Below, in pieces: positions 25,281-35,359 of a stretch of DNA of 64,000 bases; positions within the stretch are counted from its first letter, which is position 1; the number at the start of each line of letters is the position of its first letter. This stretch comes from Hymenolepis diminuta (taxonomy: Eukaryota > Platyhelminthes > Cestoda > Cyclophyllidea > Hymenolepididae), in contig CAADRB010000029.1 of NCBI GenBank assembly GCA_900708905.1, positions 1,210,978 to 1,274,977 of the forward strand, in the 5' to 3' direction. The translations under genes and the position numbers were made by a program. The notes under the pieces are model-generated. The model was given only the letters and a program-made list of their open reading frames with translations. It made no database searches and had not been told where the DNA came from.

Positions 25281-26858
25281 GCCACTAACAGCGCAAACAG
25301 TGCTTTGTTCTTTCATTGTATGTATTAACTTTTTAATAAAACCAGTAAAACATATTATACCGCTAATTTTCATATGCTTTATATCTCTTTTGTCAGCTTT
25401 GTTTGAATTTAGTTTCTAGACATGTCTCTGACAGTAATCTGCTCGTAAAATATTAAGTAAAGCAAAGTGCCTCCCCTTTACATTTACTGTCTATCGAATT
25501 GTCAACCATTTCCAGTTCCCACTTTCCTTAATTTACTAAAAATAAAATAAATATTTTCAAAGAATAACTTTAAGCACTAATCTACATTTGAGAAGTGCTT
25601 TTACGCTTAATTTCTCCCACTTACTTCGAACTTAATTCATTTTCTATTCCAGTGAATCTTGCTGAGGTATCTGAATGTTTCAGAATGAAAGTGAAATTAA
25701 TATTTAAGATCAGTATTAGTGATGTTTGATACTGCAAAAAATATTTTTGAATTGTTTAAATGAAAACATTATACGATATCGGTTAAAATCTTATTTCAAA
25801 AATCTACAATCTATAAAATTGCTCAAAATTAGCAATCCTGATTCAAGTAAAAAGCACCCTTTTATCAAACTATATGAGTCGCGACTGCATACTTCTCAGT
25901 AATATGGACAAATTTCTCTAAGAAAACCAAAATTGAATGGCTCATTCTAAATTCCAAATCGTCAACCACTATTCTAATTTCAACAAAATTTTAATCAAAC
26001 AATAAAAAATCGGTAAACATGAATGTAAATAAACATATTAAATCATCAGCGTTATTTCAGAATAAGAAATTTAGAATTCTGTAAAAGAGGTGATAAACGG
26101 ACGAAAAGGAAAGAGAATTGGGAGTAGTTATATGGGGACGGACTAAATGTAAGTAGTTGCTTATACGGACGAAATCAGGATCTGTTTAAATAATAACAAA
26201 TGACATCTAACCCATTTTTAAATTGCCAAAATGCTAATGAGTTTACTGATTATAGTCGTATAACTTTTGATTCCACTAAGAAAGATATTAAAAACGCTTC
26301 CCAGTGACGGATAAAAGATATTTCGAAGCCTCTCCTATAAAAGACTTCTGTCGTGCCAACCCACTTACTGACAAGACTTAACCAGTGCGTCTGACTTTTC
26401 ATATGACTTGATATACATCAACGAGAAATGCTGTCCTAACTTCTGGATTAGCAGACGTTGAATGGGCGGTGGTGGGTGGTGTGTTATAAGTTGGTTAGGA
26501 TGTGTACTTCTTCTTGCTTTCTTTGTACGGCTAATGAGATGCTGTTAAGGCGTAATGAGACTCGCAGTTTTCACTGCCTGTTACGAATAAACGTATTCTC
26601 ACTTATTCTCTATCTCAAAATCAATATCCCACTAGTTTGGATGGAGTAGTGACAGTGATGTGCTTTTAAAAAAATAATTTTTTGTTTAGTGGAAACTGTT
26701 TTTTAGATTGGTGTTATCGACTAAGGAAACACAATTTATTCAGAAAACACATTTTTATTGCAACTGTATCCAAATTATTGAGTTTTTTCACAGCTTTCGG
26801 ATTTCTGCTATCACATACATTTCTTTTTAATAATCTTCAGTATTTTATATTTTTTCAG

Positions 26859-26918
26859 TGGAGAAAAACCATGTACCGGTTTTTCTCTCGGGGAAAACCG
26901 ATTGACGATAACGACTAA
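26859..26918 (+). CDS. candidate alternative 3' exon of troponin I
   Basis: After a pyrimidine-rich acceptor (TTTTTTCAG), a phase-0 block encodes WRKTMYRFFSRGKPIDDND and then a stop. The RGKPIDDND ending is reminiscent of hydrophilic charged ends of invertebrate troponin I isoforms. It could join a weak donor (AAA then GTGAAA) at 25163/25164 inside the last troponin I exon, in phase 0. This is a proposal, not a confirmed exon. Confidence 0.2.
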   Translation, partial: WRKTMYRFFSRGKPIDDND

Positions 26919-26924
26919 CAGATT

Positions 26925-27425
26925 TGGTTGATGGATGAATCCCTAGGCGTCTTCAAAATTTTCATCCATGTCATCACTAATCCCTGAGGCCTAATTGAAT
27001 CGACCTCACAGTGGTGCTTGAAGTGGTTGACCTTACCGTAACCTCAAGCACCCTGTGGATAAGCATCGTGTCTCTGAAGTGGTTTATTTAACTATCGGAA
27101 TAAGTTAATTAAGTGGTCCTTGAATAAACGTTGCATTGGTTCAGGTTCCCCGAGGCGATGTGAGGAACCATTTCTCCTACATGAGACTATATAAATCCTC
27201 TTCCAATTTTTTCAATATTTACACATGCTGGTCAATTACCGGCTCTTTAGCTTCCCTCTAATCTCCTCTCTTTCTCATCTTTAACTCTCTGGAATCCTTC
27301 ATCCTGATTTGTGCAATACGTTTTGGTCTAATTAGCTCTTGATGTTCTGCCATAAAATTGTTGTTAGTTCTTAGATTTAGCAACAAGGTATTAAGTAGTT
27401 GACGGCAGCACTGAAGCAGATCACT
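26925..27425 (+). repeat. dispersed repeat family B, plus-oriented copy
   Basis: The partner of 12885-13395 in opposite orientation. Homology begins at about TTGATGGATGAATCCC and runs to about 27400. A TATATAAAT box near 27188 is followed by T/C-rich sequence, which is LTR-like. The two copies are diverged by many substitutions and indels, so they are old. Confidence 0.6.
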
Positions 27426-30400
27426 GACGGACAAGATATCCATACTTTCGCTGCTCACAATATTTCATATAAATTGCGCATTATTTTGGTTTTAGTAAGT
27501 ATATTCAAGATTCTACACAATTTAATGCAAAAAAATGTCCAAAAAGTAATCCCTCACTTACATTTATTGCCTAACGTTGAACGTGGTAAGCAATAATAGG
27601 CCATGTTTTCCTCAAATTCCCAAGAAATAACTTAGAAAAAAGAATGCAATTTAATCAAGTCACAAAAAGGAGCTCTCCGCTCAGACATTGTCTAGGTATT
27701 TGCCGGTGTACCTGCTTAGACACAAAAGGGCATTTTTTCACTTTTAATTAAAAATTATTTATAGAGAAAGTATGGGAATGCCATTTAGAACGTCTAAGAA
27801 TTTTACTTCTATTTTTTGTTCACCTTGCCAAAACTCCTGAACTTGGTTCTATTTTATTTCTATATAAAAGGTGAGATATGGAAAAAGAAAGGCGAGAAAT
27901 CTTAATTCAACTAATTTTCCTAAAAGAGCTCCTACAAGAGGCTATCTTGCTTCAAATCATACAGAATGAAGTTTTTGTTTACTCATTCGTACGCTCTAAT
28001 ATCACAAATCATCCAATCGAAATTTTATTCGCACATTTTGAATATCCACATCATTTCACACACTTCTTGGTATAATTATCCTCACTAAACTTTTTAAGAT
28101 ACGGTTTCCTTCTCTCTTCTTTCCTTTCCACTCATACTCTACTCTCACTAGATCAGATTAATTTCTAGTCGTTTAATTTTTGTGTTTTTTTTTAATTTTG
28201 TGTCAGTTATTGAATCATAAGTTCCCGCCAGAAATGTAAAGGCGTAAAATCCTATTCGGAGTCTTATTTTTTATCAGGTTAACAATTTAGAGGCCATGTA
28301 ACGATAAATGAGAATTTTTTGGAACTTTCGACAAGATTAACAGTATTTCATACAGATCCTGCATCGATATTATTCAATCTCAAAAAGAAAACCTTGCACT
28401 CTAACCACTTTGTTTATGTTGTCAAGTTTTATTTCCCTCGATAACCCAAAAGGACCTTCCTATATACGCCCTCTAATTGTCGGTCGTCATCATTTGATGT
28501 GACCCGGTTTACGACTTCTTGTATCACTACATCCCTCCGAGCAACTATATCGGTCTAATATGTACATAATCTAAGACTCAGGAGCTACCTGGCATTCAAT
28601 TTGTCCGATTGCTTCAACGCATTCTGCTTGTCCAAACCCTATTTATTTTTGTTCTGTTGCTTTTTGGGAATAAAAATAAGTTGAACCGGTGAAAGCTGAG
28701 AAGGATTTAAATCTTCAAAAGTTAGATCTATAAACTACCTCCATCTTCTACCTTTCTCTGATCGGATAACTTTGACGAAATCAGGTTTTTTATAGTAACT
28801 AATTCCAGATAAACGCGAAACACTATAATAACCATTGATGAATGATTGGTAAATTAGTGTTATTCGTTACAAAGAGATGGATTGGCTTTGAAGGAAAGAA
28901 AGAAGCAATTACCAGGTAGAAATCCGACACTGCATATCGTCATACCAATTGAATGATTGCTTCAGAATCAAAAGGTAAAACCAATGTATGTTAAACTGAA
29001 ACCTTGTATCTATCGGAAAGTTTTTGTTTAAAGTGGCTAAAGCAGAAATACACCACAGAAAAGTCGGATTTCACGGTCTGATACCCTTACGTGTATACCA
29101 GTGGTCGAAATGGCCATCTGCATAGGTTAAGTCTGGCAGAAATCGAGCTCTTCGCCACGGAGGCACGGTAGTATTATTGTTATACCCATGATGAACGGTG
29201 AAAAATACTTTCCTAAGTGGATTTGGGAGTTAATTATGCAACTTATAAAATGAATTAGGTCTGACTATTGCCTGATTTGGACGGCAGTAAATGGGAACGG
29301 AACATGTTTGGTTTAAAATTTTCCACGATTCCTAATACTCTCTCATTTTTTTCATTCCGCTACCTCTGATTATTTGGCTCATAATTCTCATAGTTCATAT
29401 GCCATGAGTAAATCTTCAAGCAAAAATACATTTATTAAGAAAATAATAGTACATTGAAAACTCTAAATTCTGGAAAAATTATGCCAATTTGTTATATTTT
29501 AGGTACTGTGAAATTTATCCCACTGATATTATGAGATTTTGGAAGACATTTCATTTTTAAAGTTGTCGGTCTCTAAAGTTCACGTTTTTTGTGGTCTTTT
29601 ATGCCGATCACTCAAAGAGGACAGGAATTGTGGTTATCTACATCGCTCTCGATTCCTCTTTTTAGTACTAATCGAGTCCTTTTTAAAATACCTTGACTAT
29701 GGTATTTTATTCTCGTTATCCTAATTAAGGCTTTAATTTAATCTCTACATATAAGAAGCATCTTATTTCAGTTCAACAATTTGGTACTACCTTAAGCCAT
29801 ATAACTATGTGTTAATCATTTAGCTTAGATGTTAAAAAATTGTGAATTTTTTCAATAAACTTTTGCCTTTTAAAGATTTCTGCTTTCAGAAAACGACGAT
29901 TTATGCTGTATTTTGCGCATATTTCTAAATGTGCTTGACAGAGAATATTTTAACCGTGTGTTTAGTCTATTATCGGTTTGTAAATCGCATTCTATGATGA
30001 CCACTAGTCCTTCACGTGTCTTTATTTTATTTTCTCATCAAGTTGTATATATTTCGCAACTCTTCTCTTTCTGTACAACTAAAACACTAATTAACTTTTT
30101 ATTGTTCTGCAGAGATAGTTTTATTTTAAAAGATGAATTGAATTTGGTAAAGGGAATAGCTCAGCTATTGAAAAGCATATATACCAAGTTATAAAATGGT
30201 GATACAAAATATCATTTTTATTTCTCATCTCTAATTCACTTATGGACATATGGAAGTGGATTTAGACTTATAACCACGAGTATAAAATAGTTGAATTGCA
30301 AGCTACTATCACTTAACATAAAAATTTTAACATAAAGCAAGAGAAAAGAAAGACAGAGATAGAGCTGATGGTATTCTGTAAGGGAATATCAGGGGAAAAG

Positions 30401-32227
30401 TCCATATGAAAAGTAAAAATATGAAGCTCGATGGTATACTTGAGATTGAGGGTTAGACTTCAGTCAAATAAGATAGCGTTATTAGGTTAGGGTCAAACCA
30501 ATTGAAACGGGTAGAGTTAACAGAGGAAATGAAGGCAAAGTAAACGATCGATCAATCCAACATTACAGCATTCCACAATAGTACTAAGGACATTTGATAT
30601 CATCAGACATAAGGCTTTGTGAGATGGGTGATCTCAGGATTATGCTCTCACAGAGCCGCGACATGTGAAGAGCTAGCTCAGCGAATTCCGCTGGGAAATT
30701 TTATTATCAATCTTTAACGAACATAACTATTAGAAGTCTTCCTATTCTCTTATCCTAAAAAAGAAGGCTTATCCAAAATAATGGCTAAGATAGATCGACC
30801 CATGTGCAAATAATGTCTTCGAATTGATTAGACTGTCATAGCAAAACAGTCAACAATGCCTGTTTCTGTTTTTAAAGCGTAAACTCCCACCTTAAGGGGA
30901 TTTGAGCGTAAACAATGAAGCGCGATGTTCGAGGAAAGGAAAATAATGCTCTTAAACTATCGGCTTAATCATTGTTCCTCGGGCTTAATGATCAAGAAGT
31001 ACTTCCAGTGCCAAATTTCCAATATTTTCAAACCTTATTAAAAATAAAGATTATTATAGCGTTACACATCAAAATGTCATCCCGTATGTTGACATCGGAT
31101 TCAGTGTCAGCCTCTTCAAAAGATTGTTAGAAAAGCAGCGTCATTGATTTTTTCGGTCTGAGAAATAATAATTATTTTTCCCCGTTCTCAATATTTCTTC
31201 TATGAATAAAAATGTAATTTCTTTCTTTATTTCCCCACCGATAAAAGACACTTGATAATTATTCTTATTTGTTTAAGCCGATACCGATTGAGAGTGAGTT
31301 TCGTGAATACACGCGTGTTGACTATAATGTGCCTTCTTATCTGCCGTGGGTTATTAACTTCGGTATTAAGTTGCTATATTACCGGGTTTTCTAGATTGTT
31401 GGTTCTGCTAGATTACTACTCGAACTCCTAGTTGGTTACGTTATAGCAAATCCCGAATTCCATTGACAGACTTCTGTACCCATTCCTTAAACCATTTATT
31501 CGCTAATTATCCTTCATACCTCAATTATATATTAATAGACTCATATTATTTAAACAGAAATAAGCAACTTTTTAGTTGACCATTCTGTTCATCCTTATTC
31601 AAGATATAAGGCTCTAAGTTTTAGCTTTTTAAGGGATATGCCCTTTGAAACTTCATGAAATACTTTTTATTTATGCTTTTTGTGACGAATCGTATTAGAG
31701 GTGACATTATTCTTATCTAAAATTGAAATTGTACGTGATGAGTCACACTATTAGTTGGCTTACTATTTTTATTTTATTCTTTTAAAGATTCCCATTATGT
31801 TGTGCGAATTTTTGACACAAATTCAACCGATAAAAGAAAAAAATTCTTAAACGTAATAATAGAGATGTCCGACGTGTATAATTTACATTTCACAGAATCA
31901 AGAGGTACTTAATTAGTTAATAAATTTTAAATGTTTCGGGAAAGATCTTTTCTTCGATTTAAAAATTGTTAACCCAAATTTATGTGTGGTAAATCAATTA
32001 GACAATTTACTTATTTAACAGATCGACTGCACCACTTGACTTGACTCAAAATTGTCAGCAAATTTATTGAAAATAGCTGGTAGTGAAATAAGAGGAGTAG
32101 CCAATAATAATTTAAATAATAAAGAAAGCGTTTGATTCCACATCGCTTGTCCCATAGCACATAGAGATAGAGACTTTAATTGATGGGTAATCGCTACATA
32201 CAAAGATAATATTTCCCCCCAAAATAA
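27426..32227. other. long gene-poor stretch
   Basis: No gene can be supported. Short open frames at 27878-28075 and 29913-30194 have some helical character but no matching splice partners. No transposase, polymerase or other recognisable protein was found. Confidence 0.4.
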
Positions 32228-32401
32228 ATCTTACATGTAAAAATCTTTATTTTCCGCATAAAAATTTCAGCTTATATTAATTCCATTTTATTCGAACGAA
32301 TTAATTTACATTACGGTTGTTAATGGCGCTTAATGAGAATTAACCTACTGATGCAATAACTTGTTGTAATGTGGTGGTTTGGATCTGTTACATATAAGAA
32401 A
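32228..32401 (+). repeat. family C repeat, copy 1 (MITE-like)
   Basis: It begins TCTTACATGTAAAAATC and ends TTACATATAAGAA, so the two ends are related inverted termini. The body carries a CGAACGAATT-ATTTACATTACGGTTGT block shared with copies at about 32425-32690 and 47291-47540. Small, non-coding and with inverted ends, it fits a MITE-like element. Its exact boundaries are uncertain. Confidence 0.4.
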
Positions 32402-32424
32402 ATAACGTTTTTCCCAACATAATT

Positions 32425-32690
32425 CTTATATGTAAGATTCTTTGTTTACCGCCTTTTAATTTCTGCCTTTATTTCCCTTTTACTCGAACGAATTTATTTA
32501 CATTACGGTTGTAAATGGCCCTGAACATAAATCGACACGAAAGCGTACGTCTTGTGTTGATATGATGGTCTGGGTCGTTTTGTATTGTGGTGTTGTCGGG
32601 TCGTGTTTGCAATTAGTGCAATGTCTTAGGGAATCTACGAGTTGGTTACGGTATCATACGGAGAAGAGCCGATTATAACAGGATCACTTT
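32425..32690 (+). repeat. family C repeat, copy 2
   Basis: This is the closest relative of 47291-47540. Shared anchors are TGTAAGATTC, CGAACGAATTTATTT, CATTAC-GTTG, TGGTCTGGGTCGT, TTGTATT and a GGAATCTA-GAGT block followed by GAAGAG. It is longer than copy 1 and continues towards the left arm of the inverted repeat at 32724. Confidence 0.5.
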
Positions 32691-32723
32691 GTATTGTGAT
32701 TTTTTCCGGTTGTACTTGTAAAT

Positions 32724-33040
32724 GCTATAACCAGCAGGTGTCTATCATTACCTAGCGATTAGAAACGACTGATTGGCGATAAGATCTCCACTACAGTGTC
32801 CACAGGCGGTCCCGTTATGTGTTTGTGTGCTTGCACATAGATACCTAAACGGGTGTTTAGCATCACGCCGAGACACCGACAACAAGACATGACTGACGTC
32901 CAGCGAAGGAATGTATTGTGTGTAAACCTAATTTACTTAAAAATAAATTGGGGGTGGCTTGTCTGCCACCTCCGAACTAATCTGGCGACATGAGTGACTT
33001 GACTTATTCCATCTATTCAACCGATGTGGGCTCGATAGAT
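32724..33040 (+). repeat. left arm of a 317-bp inverted repeat (family D)
   Basis: The arm is the near-perfect reverse complement of 34554-34870 over its full 317 bp, with only scattered mismatches, mainly near the ends. Anchors include CCACAGGCGGTCCCGTTATG and GGTGGCTTGTCTGCCACC, the second itself a palindrome. There is no open frame. The loop between the arms is about 1.5 kb. Such near-identity shows recent duplication or gene conversion. Confidence 0.85.
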
Positions 33041-33135
33041 CTTTCGTAGTTATAACGGTAACTAGTACAATTTCTTAGGCAATGTGAGAGTCGATTACGG
33101 TTTCCCACAGAGAAGAATAGATCATAACAGTAATA
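33041..33135 (+). repeat. family C repeat, partial copy 3
   Basis: The block ACAATTTCTTAGG, then GAGAGTCGATTACGG, then ACAGAGAAGA and CATAACAG matches the 3' half of family C at 32600-32690 and 47480-47540. It directly abuts the left inverted-repeat arm, so the arm may have inserted into or next to an array of family C copies. Confidence 0.4.
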
Positions 33136-34124
33136 AAATGCTGAAATGGAAAAAGCTTCTATCAAATAGTATTGATTTTCATTAGGAAACTCTCTAGTAA
33201 TCATAAAATGAGTCGATAAGATTTAAGAATTCTGTCAGTATACCACCGTTTCTGTTTGTTTGCGAATGCAAACTTCAAATTTGCATTGGGACTTTATAAT
33301 TGTTTAATCTAACTGGTTATCGTTAATTAAAAAGACGTCGTGTAACGATTCCCAATCCGTATCAAAACAAAATTTTCCGGTCTCGGCCTCAACATGATAT
33401 TCTGGAAATAAAACTTTGAATTTGATAACAGCAATGTATCCGTAAACACTTCTCTAGCATTATCTTACAATAGGAACGATTTAGAATGAGTAATGGCGTT
33501 TGATGTGATATCTACTATTTTCGGTCGATGTTTTCAGAAATATGCCAGTGAGATGGTATTCTTATCATGTTCATTATTTATCTTCCCTTTTAGAGATAGA
33601 ATAAGTTCGGATTGTGTGGGTTGGTGATATGCAAAATACCATCAGGGTACTTAAGTAGATTTCAACTTAACAAAGTAGTATACGACAAAACTTCTCTTTT
33701 ATTCTACCAACAGTTGCCCACTGATTTTCTTTTGACATTATTTTCAAAGATGTTCTTTCTTATTCCTCCAATCCGTTGCAGATCTACTTACATATTCCTA
33801 CATATCTATTTATGCAAAAATTAATGAATCGGCAATAGCCTTATGTATGAGATAGTTAGTAAATTGCTTCAATTCCAACTCTCAGACCAGCATGTTTCCC
33901 TCTAATTCAATAGTTATGATGACAAATATTTAAGGAATGAGATTCTGAACTAATTTGATTCGTATGGATAATGGTATCGAGTCTGAGTCAAAGCCATAGC
34001 ATCTGTTATGTGCTTAATCATTTTTTTTACGGCAATGAGGATTTAGTCCAGATTATTACCGATAAATATGCGCTTCAGATCGAATAAACAATTGCCCATC
34101 CATGGAAAGTGTAATATAGCTATG

Positions 34125-34440
34125 TGCCCAGGGGCCACATGGAAGGTAAAAGTCAAGACATTCGTGTTGTTAGGTTAGTACAGAGGTAGCCTGGAGGCTA
34201 CTCCAATTTATTGGTAAATAAATTAAGCTTATATGCATAAACATTTCTTTGTTAGATGCCAGTCATATCTCGTCCTTGATTTCTCGGCGGGATGATCAGC
34301 ACCTGTTCAGGTATCAACGTGCAAACAAGAGCACACATATCTAGACCGCTTGTGGACACTATAGCCGAGATTTTATCATCAGTCAGTCATTTCTGATACC
34401 CAGATTTTGATTGGTATCCAATATCTATAGCGAAAAGTAA
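34125..34440 (+). repeat. diverged third copy of family D
   Basis: It lies between the two arms in the same orientation as the right arm. It shares the order AAGTCAAG, TTAGTNC-GAGGT, TAAATTA, CATTTCTTTG/CATTCCTTCG, GCCAGTCAT, TCTCGGCG, TTCAGGTATC, GCAAACAAGAGCACACA and CGCTTGTGGACACTATAG. Divergence is far higher than between the two arms, so this copy is older. Confidence 0.65.
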
Positions 34441-34553
34441 CTAGACGACTTGAAATATATTATCAGATCGAATTGAATAAAATAACGCATATAAAAACGG
34501 AGGTATAAACTCAAAACATCTATTGGATTAGGCAACTGTTATAATCTTATGGA

Positions 34554-34870
34554 CTCTATCGAGGCCACACCGGTTGAATAGATGGAATAAGTCAAGTCAC
34601 TCATGTCGCCAGATTAGTTCGGAGGTGGCAGACAAGCCACCCCCAATTTATTTTTAAGTAAATTAGGTTTACACACAATACATTCCTTCGCTGGACGTCA
34701 GTCATGTCTTGTTGTCGGTGTCTCGGCGTGATGCTAAACACCCGTTTAGGTATCTATGTGCAAGCACACAAACACATAACGGGACCGCCTGTGGACACTG
34801 TAGTGGAGATCTTATCGCCAATCAGTCGTTTCTAATCGCTAGGTGATGATAGACCTTTGCTGACTATAGC
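34554..34870 (-). repeat. right arm of the 317-bp inverted repeat (family D)
   Basis: The partner of 32724-33040. It ends about 490 bp upstream of the PNPLA start codon, so the whole 2.1-kb inverted-repeat structure lies in the 5' flank of that gene. Transcription through both arms would give a long hairpin RNA (inference). Confidence 0.85.
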
Positions 34871-35359
34871 ATCTCCCATCGAAATATGAGACATCCATCT
34901 TGGGAATTCGAGACAAACCCTTTGGTCGCTCATAACGTTGTCCAGTATCCGATATTTGTTTTGCACGGGTTAAGGTCTCTTAAATTGAAAAACATTCGAG
35001 AGCTGTTTGAGGAAGATATTATTCTCCCATATTTGGCAGCAACTTAAATCGTTTGGTAAAAAAGTAGATTTTAATTCGTTGGTGCATAAGATAATATTTT
35101 AACGGTAATTAAGTAGATGCAAATTTTCTTTGTTTTAGATACCGCCTTTATAAGGACAAAATATATTATAATTAAAGTGAAATAATCGTGTAATGATCTT
35201 TTGTGTTAATTATAGAGATGTTATAATGGTGAAGGATAATTAGAAAATATAATAAAATCCATCGTTTATGTGAACTAAATACGACCTTGGCGATCATGCG
35301 ATCTTTTCGACCTTCATATTCCCGTCTGGTTAAATGGGTGGATTTGGGTTTTCGTTCAA

